A stretch of 64,000 nt of DNA from Lacrimispora xylanisolvens (GTDB taxonomy: Bacteria > Bacillota > Clostridia > Lachnospirales > Lachnospiraceae). A program made the translations under genes and the position numbers. The stretch covers positions 62,001 through 126,000 of the forward strand of contig NZ_PTJA01000008.1 in assembly GCF_002934545.1 (NCBI RefSeq), written 5' to 3'. Below, in pieces: positions 42,206 to 50,328 of the stretch (positions are counted from its first letter, which is position 1; each line of letters begins with the position of its first letter). The notes below the pieces were generated by a model. The model had not been told where the DNA came from and did not search any database. It saw only the letters and a program-made list of their open reading frames with translations.

Positions 42206-42232
42206 GTTATCTTTGTGAAAGGAGCACAAAAA

Positions 42233-42565
42233 ATGTATGAAGTATTTGAGCAACTTCTACAAAAATATGGAGTAACTCCTTATAAGGTAGCCCAGAAAGC
42301 AGGAGTAACACAAACCGCATTAAGTAATTGGAAATCGGGAAGAAGTACACCGTCTGCAAAAACTCTTCAAAAAATAGCCGATTACTTCGGTGTAACTGTA
42401 GATTATTTAATGACAGGGAAAGAGGCTATAGAGAAGAAAAGTCCTGACAATGATAGAGAACAAAGACTTTTGGAGTACGCGCGACAATTATTAGACTTGG
42501 GCATAACCCCGGATGATCTGGCAGCACTAATCGATCTTGCAGAAAAAATGAGTAAAAAAGAATAA
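42233..42565 (+). CDS. CI-like XRE-family phage repressor
   Basis: The ATG at 42233 (MYEVFEQLLQKYGVTPYKVA) is behind AAAGGAG. HTH: YKVAQKAGVTQTALSNWKSG. 110 residues, short compared with lambda CI and without a cleavable peptidase part; so induction may require the antirepressor. Divergent from the Cro-like gene. Confidence 0.85.
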   Translation: MYEVFEQLLQKYGVTPYKVAQKAGVTQTALSNWKSGRSTPSAKTLQKIADYFGVTVDYLMTGKEAIEKKSPDNDREQRLLEYARQLLDLGITPDDLAALIDLAEKMSKKE

Positions 42566-42605
42566 AAAAAAATACCGCCCAGCACTCGCAATGCTGAACG
42601 GTTTT
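42562..42605. terminator. Terminator behind the repressor gene
   Basis: Minus strand CCGTTCAGCA / TGCTGGGCGG with nine T; plus strand has a weaker version with TTTT. 42606-42797 holds no gene, only the integrase leader. Confidence 0.65.
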
Positions 42606-42797
42606 CACATAAATTTTCTCTTACCGGACGCTCCGGAAAGAAATGATATTTTGACGCTTATATTATATCATTCTTCAGACGCGCTGGCAAGGGGCGTATT
42701 TTTTGCGCTTAAAAATAAGTTGCACCGATGCAACTTATAAAACTTATCCACAATATACAGCCGAAAAGCGCCGGCGCAACAGAAAGGAAATGATATT

Positions 42798-43862
42798 ATG
42801 CCAGCATATTATGAAGAGAAAACTAAAACATGGTATTGTAAATTTTACTATCAAGATTATACAGGCGCTAAAAAGCAAAAAAAGAAAAGAGGGTTTAAAT
42901 TGCAGCGCGATGCTAAAGAATGGGAGCGGTCATTCCTTGAAAAACAGCAGGGAAGCCCTGACATGCTCTTCTCGGATTTCGTTACTTTGTATTTAGAGGA
43001 GATGAGCCCCAGGCTTAAAGAATTTACTGTAATAAATAAGCGCTATGTAATAAATTTAAAACTCATACCCACCTTTGGAAATCTTCCGCTAAAGGAGATC
43101 AAGTCTCAAACAGTCTTGAAATGGCAAAACAGCATGATGCAATATCGTGATAACAAAGGAAAACCATACTCGCAAACTTACCTAAATTGTATGAACCGGG
43201 AACTATCCGCTATTTTCAATTATGCAGTTAAATTCTACGGACTTAAAGAAAATCCATGCAAAAAGACTGGAGGTATGGGAAAACAGCGAGCAAAAGAAAT
43301 GGAATTCTGGACATTAGAAGAATTTAAGAAATTCATAGATGCTGTTAAAAACCCGCAAGCAAAAATGGCATTTAAAATACTATATTGGACTGGCATTCGT
43401 AGCGGCGAGATGTTTGCTCTTACCGCTGATGATATTGATTTCAGCACCAATACCATGAAGATATCCAAAACTATGCATAGGGTCAATAAAAGAACTTTGG
43501 TGACACCACCCAAAACAGATAATAGTAACAGATACGTACAATTGTCTCAATCATTGGCGGATCAGTTCAAAGAATATATAATGATGTATTACAGCATGTC
43601 TGGGAATGATCACCTTTTTCCATTTACAAAATTTATTTTATACAATGAACGTAACAAGGCATGTGCCATAAGCGGTGTAAAGCGTATAAGGATCCACGAT
43701 CTACGGCATAGCCATGTGTCTCTATTAATTGATATGGGGTATTCATCTCACATTATTGCTGAACGTATAGGAGATACTGTTCAGATGGTTGATAGGACAT
43801 ACGGACACCTTTATCCTAATCGGCATAAGGAAATGGCAGATATGCTAAATTCATTAATTTAG
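42798..43862 (+). CDS. int: Tyrosine-type phage integrase
   Basis: 354 residues, ATG behind AGAAAGGA. The arm-binding N-terminus (TKTWYCKFYYQDYTGAKKQK) is followed by the SAM-like domain and a catalytic part with Arg201 (TGIRSGEM), His300-Arg303 (HDLRHSH) and Tyr335 (RTYGHLYPNRH). It abuts the right end, oriented to attR, as usual. It recombines the kinase-gene attachment site. Confidence 0.95.
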   Translation: MPAYYEEKTKTWYCKFYYQDYTGAKKQKKKRGFKLQRDAKEWERSFLEKQQGSPDMLFSDFVTLYLEEMSPRLKEFTVINKRYVINLKLIPTFGNLPLKEIKSQTVLKWQNSMMQYRDNKGKPYSQTYLNCMNRELSAIFNYAVKFYGLKENPCKKTGGMGKQRAKEMEFWTLEEFKKFIDAVKNPQAKMAFKILYWTGIRSGEMFALTADDIDFSTNTMKISKTMHRVNKRTLVTPPKTDNSNRYVQLSQSLADQFKEYIMMYYSMSGNDHLFPFTKFILYNERNKACAISGVKRIRIHDLRHSHVSLLIDMGYSSHIIAERIGDTVQMVDRTYGHLYPNRHKEMADMLNSLI

Positions 43863-43915
43863 TACCGTTTTAGTACCAGTACAATTAAAAGTAATTAAAA
43901 AGCAATGTATTTACA
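43858..43915 (+). repeat. Integrase arm-type repeats, right end
   Basis: TTTAGTACCG/TTTAGTACC (43858-43877), AAAAAGCAATGT (43897-43908) and GTATTTACA match the left-end set at 3799-3884. Confidence 0.6.
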
Positions 43916-43940
43916 GGATTTTGTATAACAATATTGCACT

Positions 43941-43951
43941 TCATATACAAT
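43941..43951. other. attR: attR core (11 bp)
   Basis: TCATATACAAT, identical to 3757-3767, in the kinase frame. Confidence 0.85.
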
Positions 43952-44227
43952 GGGAATACCAGGATGGCGCAGCTCTTTCAAAATCAATGCTTCACGCCTG
44001 AATTGTTCATAATTGAGAAAGCTTTTGGATACACGTTTCACTGCTCTGTATTCTTCAAGCCCAAGATGAACCGCCAGAAAAACTGTTCCTTCCCGACCGG
44101 TTCCCAAGATACCGCATAGTTGATATTTGCCGAACAGAACGGTGCTTACTAAAATCACCTCCTTGAGCCTGACCAATATCATCTCTTGGGAATTATTGTA
44201 ATATAATATGACATAATTTTCAACCAT
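43941..44227 (-). pseudogene. N-terminal part of the prophage-split Ser/Thr kinase
   Basis: Glycine loop LCGILGTGREGTVFLAVHLG, catalytic lysine YRAVKRVSK, and LKELRHPGIPIVYEV. At the att core the host frame continues at 3767. Beyond it a phage-derived tail (QYCYTKSCKYIAF) ends at 43895. A start is uncertain: AAGGAGGTG lies near 44160, but the following in-frame codons are not standard; an ATG lies upstream. It cannot be a working kinase alone. Confidence 0.85.
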
Positions 44228-44406
44228 TTTATAATTTATTTACATTTTTTGTTATTCCTGGTAATTACAGGCATGAAAATTACAGAGGAAATATAAGCTT
44301 ATGTGCACCCATCTTTTGACAGGTGTGCTAATTTTTTGCTCAATCAAAGCTGATGAATACCGATATTATTTATTCTTAATTCAATAGATAGTTATTAAGA
44401 AAACCA

Positions 44407-44435
44407 TTGAAATACCATGCAAGATATGATATATT
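44407..44435 (+). promoter_or_regulatory. Promoter of the antisense RNA
   Basis: TTGAAA, 17 bases, TATATT. The transcript would start near 44442. Confidence 0.6.
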
Positions 44436-44441
44436 GAAATT

Positions 44442-44545
44442 ACAAAAGAGCAACCGCCACACAAGGTGGAAGCTTCCAAGATGATTAAATGCTCATGTAA
44501 CCATGAGCACGCCTATCCTGTTCGCATCAGGGTAGGCTATTTTTT
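44442..44545 (+). ncRNA. Antisense antitoxin RNA of a type I system
   Basis: About 100 bases, with hairpins CCACACAAGGTGG, GGAAGCTTCC and TGCTCATG..CATGAGCA. It ends at a terminator GCCTATCCTG-TTCGCAT-CAGGGTAGGC (44511-44537) with seven T. Its 3' end overlaps the 3' end of the toxin gene on the other strand, the geometry of TxpA/RatA-type systems. 44230-44400 holds nothing recognised. Confidence 0.75.
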
Positions 44546-44620
44546 TCCTATGTAAGTCAGCAATGCAATTAGAAACGTACCGCCTAAAAACAATATGCTT
44601 AAAGTTTGGTATATATCCAT
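44537..44620 (-). CDS. Holin-like type I toxin peptide (27 aa)
   Basis: ATG at 44620 behind GGGGAGGTG. The peptide MDIYQTLSILFLGGTFLIAL plus LTYIGKK is a single hydrophobic helix with Lys tail, as in the TxpA/BsrG and 'holin-like toxin' group. It probably damages the membrane if the antisense RNA fails. Too short for simple gene finders. Confidence 0.8.
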   Translation of the reverse strand: MDIYQTLSILFLGGTFLIALLTYIGKK

Positions 44621-44840
44621 CTGCACACCTCCCCTCGTTCTATGACGTAAAGACATAAAAGCTGGAAGGTTCCACCCTGTATTCGGTTACTCCTGATAGC
44701 ATATTACCATACATTCCCAAAGCGCACAATATTAATTTGATCCCTGCTATCTGATGAGGACGCATGATCCGGATGCCATCGGTACAAAGTACCGCCCCTT
44801 TCCCACATAACAATGTCCCCATGTATGAACGGAGAGGTAG

Positions 44841-45125
44841 GAACTTTATGCACCCCTATTCAACGCTAATTTTGAATGCCTGGAAGATGATCCGGAACAT
44901 AAGCCTTTTTTAATTGCCCCTTATGGGACATATCAGCTTAAATATGGAGACTTAGAGCATTTCAGGGAAGTATCTGAAGCATATTTGAAATATACAATAG
45001 GCAGTACACTAAAAGCAGAGAAAAAGATTAAAACAGCTTTCGCCATTAAAGAAGAAAAGCCCCAGGAGCTACCAACTCCCAGAGTTTTAAACAAATGTCA
45101 CCCGTCAACCAAAAGGCTGATATAA
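44841..45125 (+). pseudogene. Fragment of an unidentified gene
   Basis: The frame follows a TAG at 44838-44840 and encodes ELYAPLFNANFECLEDDPEH ... KYGDLEHFREVSEAYL, ending KRLI. No start is visible. It lies in the decayed element region; function unknown. Confidence 0.5.
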
Positions 45126-45251
45126 TGGGATCCTGAACAAAGTCATTATATCACAGTCTTTTCTTAAATTCACCCGAAAACAGCAAGCAGTTATCGGAGT
45201 ATCACCATTCCACAGTTCCTGCGTTACTAATTAAAAGAGTATGCCGGACGC

Positions 45252-45533
45252 TTTTATAGCCTTGAACCAGGGGACAGGCTATTCCATTTCTAACCTGAAT
45301 GGCTCCGCTATCAGATGGTTTCTATTTGCAAAATTTCAGGAGTGAAATTCATACGGATCCATGATATTCGTCATAGCCACGTTTCCATGCTCATAGATTT
45401 GGGCTTTTCTCCACACCTTATAGCAGAGCGGATCGGTGATACCGTAGACATGGTAAATAATGTATATGGTTACTTATACCCCAACCGTCATATAGAAGTT
45501 GCAGAGAAATTACAGGAAATAGTATCATATTAG
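45252..45533 (+). pseudogene. Remnant of a second tyrosine integrase
   Basis: Frame FYSLEPGDRLFHF, then a stop at 45291-45293, then KISGVKFIRIHDIRHSHVSM and the Tyr region VYGYLYPNRH. It aligns to the C-terminal third of the intact integrase (YYSMSGNDHLFPF.. SGVKRIRIHDLRHSH). The N-terminus is lost. A dead element was once integrated here. Confidence 0.85.
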
Positions 45534-45724
45534 TATCAAGATAATAGTGTAAATTACAAAATCCCAGTAATTAAATAGGATACCCGTATTTTTGCATATA
45601 AACCTTAAATTTATATAAATTTTTTCACATAGTAATTGCCTTTTTGCTATAATATATAGTATAGTTATGTTGAGGAAGTATGTAAAAAATATTCACCATT
45701 TTAAAAAGAACAGGAAGTGATCCT

Positions 45725-46444
45725 ATGAAGATAGAACGTATCAATGAAAATCAGATCCGTTGTACGCTTACCAGCTTTGATTTAAGCGTCCGAAACCTTA
45801 ATTTAGGCGAACTTGCCTACGGCAGTGAAAAAGCCCGCAACCTGTTCCGCGAGATGATTCAAAAAGCCTCTAACGAAGTGGGATTTGAAGCTGAAGACAT
45901 TCCTCTCATGGTAGAAGCAATTCCGTTATCCAACGAAAGCGTGATGTTAGTAATCACTAAAATTGATGACCCGGAAGAATTAGATACAAGGTTTGCAAAA
46001 TTTTCACCAACAACAGACGAGGATTTAGATTCCATGCCTGCAGATCTGGCCAGTGAGCTTTTAGAAGGTGCTGACGGTCTGTTAAATCTGTTGGGAATAG
46101 ACAAAAAAGAAGAGCCCGAAGAAGAAAAACCAAAAGAGCAATCACCCGCTTCCTCAGTAAGAATCTACTGTTTTCAGAGTCTGGATCAAATTTCTGATGC
46201 TGCAAAGATCATCGGACAGGTTTATGATGGCAGGAATACTTTATATAAAAAACCAAATACCAGACAGTATTATCTGGTAATACGTAACACACCTGAGAAG
46301 TCTCTGGACTTCAGCCGGGTATGCAATCTTCTTGCAGAGTACGGATCCAAGATTCATCAGGATTACGCCTCCGAAGCGTACTACAAGGAACATTACGAGG
46401 TCCTGATTGAGGGGAATGCCCTTCAGTCACTTGCACAACTTTAA
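45725..46444 (+). CDS. mecA: MecA adaptor protein
   Basis: 239 residues starting MKIERINENQIRCTLTSFDL, a typical MecA N-terminus, with the acidic linker KKEEPEEEKPKEQSP and a C-terminal domain PNTRQYYLVIRN. It is an adaptor for ClpC-type proteolysis and limits competence in Bacillus. Own promoter region upstream. Size is normal. Confidence 0.93.
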   Translation: MKIERINENQIRCTLTSFDLSVRNLNLGELAYGSEKARNLFREMIQKASNEVGFEAEDIPLMVEAIPLSNESVMLVITKIDDPEELDTRFAKFSPTTDEDLDSMPADLASELLEGADGLLNLLGIDKKEEPEEEKPKEQSPASSVRIYCFQSLDQISDAAKIIGQVYDGRNTLYKKPNTRQYYLVIRNTPEKSLDFSRVCNLLAEYGSKIHQDYASEAYYKEHYEVLIEGNALQSLAQL

Positions 46445-46479
46445 TCCGTTCCTTTGTTCATAGTACTTCATCACAAGCC

Positions 46480-46518
46480 AAAATGAGGTTCGGCCCGCCA
46501 TGGGTCGAACCTCATTTT
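46480..46518. terminator. Bidirectional terminator between mecA and the esterase gene
   Basis: AAAATGAGGTTCG / CGAACCTCATTTT with A- and T-rich flanks. Confidence 0.85.
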
Positions 46519-47405
46519 TAAATTTCTCCCTCATCCAGATAATAAGAAGCAATTAGATCTAATGTAGCTTCTGTCTCTCTGCAGGGAATTAAAATCCAAT
46601 TATGGAGCATGCCAGCTCCTTTTTTATAAATCAGTTCTGTTCCCTTAAAACTGCCCGCCTTTTCTGCAAGCAAATCACAATCCGGAGTCATAATATCTTC
46701 CGTTCCAGAAAACATCAGAATTTTACCCAGATTATCCCAGTCTCCATAAATAGGAGAAACAAAGGGATGATCGGACGCCAGGGAGCCCCGGTAACGGATT
46801 CCAGTTTGTTTTAGGGTTTCTACCGGAAGGAGTACATCTGCCTTTTTCGCTATCTTAATCAGGGGGTTATCCAGAGTGATATCTAACCATGGCGAAATTA
46901 CCGCAGTTTTAACCGGAAGGGGTAAATTATTATTATCCCGAAGTTCCTGTAAAAAGGAAAGCGCCAGACCACCCCCTGAAAAATCTCCCCAAAAAAAGAA
47001 TTGGTCTTCCCTATACTCCTTAATAAGACGGCTGTAAACATGAAGCAGATACTGATGCACTTCCAAAGCTGTATATTCCGGTGACATAGGACAGAAGGGA
47101 ATCGTAACCTTCATCTGATGAGATAAAGCAAAATATTCGGAAAGCTCCAGATAGCGGCTGGAAGGTTCCAGGGAATATGCACCGCCCGGCAGCATTAATA
47201 AGTGCTTTTGGCTGGTATAGCTGCCGTTGATCGTAACACCCCCAAAGCCATCCACACTCCACTCCTTCACCCGGATCTTTTTATTATAATGATCCCGGTC
47301 AATGACACTGCCGCCCCGTTTTGGAGCCAGAAGCTCCGCTTCCATCTTTTTTTCTGCATTACCAAATCCTGCTAAAAATTTTGTCATTTGTATCTTCAGG
47401 CTCAC
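46518..47405 (-). CDS. Alpha/beta hydrolase (esterase/lipase, HSL-like)
   Basis: GTG start at 47405, about ten bases from AAGGAG (an ATG lies 18 bases further). Motifs: LMLPGGAYS (oxyanion loop, HGG-type altered), WGDFSGGGLAL (nucleophile Ser), GTEDIMTPDCD (Asp) and LHNWIL (His). It hydrolyses an unknown ester. Last gene of the MarR-MATE operon, so probably a detoxification function. Confidence 0.8.
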   Translation of the reverse strand: MSLKIQMTKFLAGFGNAEKKMEAELLAPKRGGSVIDRDHYNKKIRVKEWSVDGFGGVTINGSYTSQKHLLMLPGGAYSLEPSSRYLELSEYFALSHQMKVTIPFCPMSPEYTALEVHQYLLHVYSRLIKEYREDQFFFWGDFSGGGLALSFLQELRDNNNLPLPVKTAVISPWLDITLDNPLIKIAKKADVLLPVETLKQTGIRYRGSLASDHPFVSPIYGDWDNLGKILMFSGTEDIMTPDCDLLAEKAGSFKGTELIYKKGAGMLHNWILIPCRETEATLDLIASYYLDEGEI

Positions 47406-47434
47406 GGCTGTGGTTCTCCTTCCGCAAAAAATGA

Positions 47435-48832
47435 TCAAGCCTTACAGGCTTTGTTTAATTTCCTTAACTCATGAATGATAAACTGACTGACCACAATTGC
47501 TGAAATGATATCTGCGGTAGGCCCTGCATACAAAATTCCGGAAAGGCCAAAATGAAGAGGCAGAATTAAAATCAGCGGTATTAATAATAAAAGCTGTCGA
47601 AGCATGGACAAAATTGATGCTTTTAAAGGCTGTCCTGTTGACTGGAAGTAGCTTGTACTGACAACCTGAAAGCCCGCTGCAAATATTCCCAGCATGTAGA
47701 TCCTCAAGCACCGCTCAGCAAACAGATTAAACTGAGGATCCTCAGTGCCGAACAGACTTAATATGGCTCCCGGGAAAAGCTGACAGACCAGCCAGCCGAT
47801 CACTGCTACACTGGTTGCCGATACGGCAGCAACCACAAATGTTTTTCTCACCCGCTTTGGTTGGTTTGCACCTTTATTAAACCCAAAGATAGGCTGTGAT
47901 CCAATTCCGATTCCAAGGCAGATAGAGACTAAAATCATACCGATTTTATTGACAATTCCCATGGCGCTAAGTGCCACATCGCCGCCTACAGCGGTCTGAT
48001 TACCATAATACACCAGAGAATTATTCATGACAACCTGCAAAATGGTTGATGCAATCTGAGTAATACCGCTGGAGATACCAAGGGGAAGTGCCAGGCGGCA
48101 TATTTCCGGATCGACACGCAGGATGCTTTTGCGATAACGCATACTCTTACCTTTTTTCACAAAATAATAGATCAAAACAACCGCTGAAATGATCTGAGAG
48201 GTAATGGTTGCAATGGCTGCTCCTGTAACACCCCAGTGGAAAATAAAAATATAAATAGGATCCAGAATTGTATTTAAAAATGCACCGGCCAGCATGGCAT
48301 ACATTGCGATAGACGGACTGCCATCGGTCCTCGCCATGTTACTAAGTACCACCCCAAGCATATTAAACGGAGTACCTATTAACATAATGGAAGTATACTC
48401 TCTGGCATAAACCATGGTATTATCAGTGGCACCAAAAAGTCTTAACATGGGATCCAAGAATACAAAACCAGCAACCACTACCACAACACTTGCTGCCAGA
48501 GTAAGAATGGTTACAGTACCAAGGGTTCTTTCTGCTTCATCTTCCTTCTTTTCACCAAGCTTAATGGCTGCATAAGCACTTCCTCCCGCTCCAAGAAGGG
48601 TTGAAACTGCTAAAATGATAGTGACAATGGGAAATGAAATGGTAGTCGCAGCATTTCCCAAATAACCGATTCCCTGTCCAATAAATATCTGATCTACAAT
48701 GTTATAGATTGAATTTACCAGCATGGCAACAATTGCAGGAAAAGCAAATTGCATCAGCAGATGTCCAATTGGTTTATAGCCCAGGGGATTCCCCCCCTGA
48801 TTTATCTTATTGTGTTCCATAAAGTATGTCAT
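47435..48832 (-). CDS. MATE-family multidrug efflux transporter
   Basis: 465 residues, about 12 membrane helices, with typical MATE phrases (FAFPAIVAMLVNSIYNIVDQ, IGQGIGYLGNAATTISFPIV, GIGSQPIFGFN). Uses an ion gradient to export drugs or metabolites. Its start overlaps the marR stop (ATGA); an in-frame ATG at 48820 is also possible. Confidence 0.92.
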   Translation of the reverse strand: MTYFMEHNKINQGGNPLGYKPIGHLLMQFAFPAIVAMLVNSIYNIVDQIFIGQGIGYLGNAATTISFPIVTIILAVSTLLGAGGSAYAAIKLGEKKEDEAERTLGTVTILTLAASVVVVVAGFVFLDPMLRLFGATDNTMVYAREYTSIMLIGTPFNMLGVVLSNMARTDGSPSIAMYAMLAGAFLNTILDPIYIFIFHWGVTGAAIATITSQIISAVVLIYYFVKKGKSMRYRKSILRVDPEICRLALPLGISSGITQIASTILQVVMNNSLVYYGNQTAVGGDVALSAMGIVNKIGMILVSICLGIGIGSQPIFGFNKGANQPKRVRKTFVVAAVSATSVAVIGWLVCQLFPGAILSLFGTEDPQFNLFAERCLRIYMLGIFAAGFQVVSTSYFQSTGQPLKASILSMLRQLLLLIPLILILPLHFGLSGILYAGPTADIISAIVVSQFIIHELRKLNKACKA

Positions 48833-49278
48833 TCCTTTCCTTTTTGCCTGCTATTAAAGCGATGTGCATTATCTGCCATGCGGACCAGCAGCCGCTCTGC
48901 TTCTTTGCGTTCTTCACCTGTAAGTCCTTCTAAGATTATTTCCGCCCATTCATCTACACACTCCTGGGTCTTTTCTACAACCGGTTTCGCCTGGTCCGTT
49001 AAATAGATTCTCCGTATCCGTTTATCCTCTTCTTCCGTCTCCGTCCGCACATATCCTTCTTCTTCCAGCTTTTTAACTGCCCGGGTGGCTGTCGCCTTAT
49101 CATAATTTCCGTTTAATGCCAGTTCATGAAGATTCATGCCTGGATGATTAAAAATCTGCAATAAAAAAAACTGTTGTCCACAGCCTATTTGAAAAGAAGA
49201 TAATCGGTTAGCGTAAAACATATTATTCAGCCTTTGGAGGGTGGAAATATATTTCCCTATATCTCTGTGTTTATCCAA
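48829..49278 (-). CDS. MarR-family repressor
   Basis: TTG start at 49278, eight bases after AGGAGG. Winged helix: LALNGNYDKATATRAVKKLE and YVRTETEEEDKRIRRIYLTD. Likely represses its own operon via the palindrome at 49343-49368, released by a transported compound. Confidence 0.9.
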   Translation of the reverse strand: MDKHRDIGKYISTLQRLNNMFYANRLSSFQIGCGQQFFLLQIFNHPGMNLHELALNGNYDKATATRAVKKLEEEGYVRTETEEEDKRIRRIYLTDQAKPVVEKTQECVDEWAEIILEGLTGEERKEAERLLVRMADNAHRFNSRQKGKE

Positions 49279-49332
49279 TTTATTCACCTCCTGGTGTCAA
49301 ACACGTACATACAAAATCTTTAATTCAAAAAC

Positions 49333-49368
49333 AGCATATCACAAAATAGTTGCTCTCGCAACTATTTT
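49333..49368 (-). promoter_or_regulatory. MarR promoter with a perfect palindromic operator
   Basis: Arms AAAATAGTTGC (49343-49353) / GCAACTATTTT (49358-49368), spacer TCTC. The -35 TTGCGA (49361-49356) is inside it; 17 bases on is TATGCT (49338-49333). Confidence 0.8.
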
Positions 49369-49392
49369 ATTATGACAAATGAAAATAAGGAA

Positions 49393-49424
49393 AAAAGAAC
49401 CAGTCCTAAAGACCGATCCCCTTT
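49393..49424 (-). terminator. Terminator of the serine dehydratase operon
   Basis: Minus strand GGATCGGTC / GACTGGTTC followed by six T. Confidence 0.65.
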
Positions 49425-49444
49425 TTCCTATGTAAATCCAGATA

Positions 49445-50320
49445 TTAATTTTTAAAGATCTGGCAGGTTCTGGCGCAGGCCGCCTCTGTTGCTGCACACC
49501 CTCCCAGTGCCGTTTCTCTTAATTCAAATGGAATAGATCGTCCCACCGTCATCATGGTATCCACCATCTGGTCAAACGGGATCAGCTGGCGAATTCCGGC
49601 CAGGGACATTTCCGCACAGACCAGGGCATTGGATGCACCTATTACGTTCCGGCTCTGACAGGGACATTCCACCAGTCCTGCTACCGGATCACAGACAAGT
49701 CCCAATAAATTAACAAGAGCCGCGGAGGCTGCATCCATGCACTGCTGTGGTGTTCCTCCCATGATTTGTGCAGCTGCGGCGGCTGCCATAGCAGAGGCTG
49801 CCCCCACCTCGGCCTGACAGCCAGCCTGGGCTCCGGCAACGGAGGCATTCCTCATAATCAGATATCCAATGGCACTTGCTGTAAAAAGACCGTCTATGAT
49901 CTGATCATCATCAAGAGAAAATTCTTCCTCCAGTGCCAGCAAAAGACCAGGAAGGACACCTGAACTTCCGGCTGTGGGTGCTGCCACTATGAGACCCATG
50001 GAAGCATTTACCTCAAGCACCGCCAGTGAATAGGTAATTGCCTTGGAAAGCATACTTCCGCATATGGATTTCCCCTGCCGCCTTCTGTCCCTTACCTTTT
50101 TTGCCTCTCCCCCGATGAGGCCTCCGATGGATGGGACCGGTTCATCTAACGGCTTATGACAGGCTTCTTTCATGATCCGGTATGCTTCCTTCATTCGTTC
50201 CATTATTTCTTCCGTAGACGCTCCATATTCACTGATTTCACGCTGTATCATGATATCGGAAATCTGGCAGCCGTTTTCTTCGCATAATTGCAGTAATTCT
50301 TGTCCTGAAATAAAATCCAT
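49445..50320 (-). CDS. sdaAA: L-serine dehydratase, alpha subunit
   Basis: 291 residues. SSGVLPGLLLALEEEF, PTAGSSG and conserved iron-sulfur cysteines CDPVAGLVECPCQSRN and GGCAATEAAC fit the catalytic subunit. L-serine to pyruvate and ammonia, via a 4Fe-4S cluster. Forms the enzyme with the beta subunit. Confidence 0.95.
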   Translation of the reverse strand: MDFISGQELLQLCEENGCQISDIMIQREISEYGASTEEIMERMKEAYRIMKEACHKPLDEPVPSIGGLIGGEAKKVRDRRRQGKSICGSMLSKAITYSLAVLEVNASMGLIVAAPTAGSSGVLPGLLLALEEEFSLDDDQIIDGLFTASAIGYLIMRNASVAGAQAGCQAEVGAASAMAAAAAAQIMGGTPQQCMDAASAALVNLLGLVCDPVAGLVECPCQSRNVIGASNALVCAEMSLAGIRQLIPFDQMVDTMMTVGRSIPFELRETALGGCAATEAACARTCQIFKN

Positions 50321-50328
50321 AGCTCCTC

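Larger units (their letters stand above)
3757..43951. mobile_element. Complete siphovirus-type prophage, about 40.2 kb, inserted in a Ser/Thr kinase gene
   Basis: The borders are the two copies of the 11-bp core TCATATACAAT (3757-3767 and 43941-43951), and the two halves of a kinase gene lie outside them. Inside are all modules expected of a functional temperate tailed phage: tyrosine integrase, CI/Cro switch, replication and recombination genes, terminase, portal, capsid, tail tube, tape measure, fibres, holin and endolysin. Late genes read leftward. No interrupted essential phage gene was seen apart from the odd SSB start codon, so it may be inducible. Confidence 0.93.

Noticed and set aside
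42720-42740. GTTGCACCGATGCAAC palindrome as a third copy of the 17-bp repeat
   Set aside because: The centre differs from the repeat (ACCGAT rather than GACGGTC), so it is not a true copy.
3757-43951. CRISPR array
   Set aside because: No regular direct repeats with unique spacers were seen in the window.
44640-44822. Possible 60-aa gene on the minus strand (MGTLLCGKGAVLCTDG...)
   Set aside because: No good ribosome site, no recognisable family, in decayed non-coding DNA.
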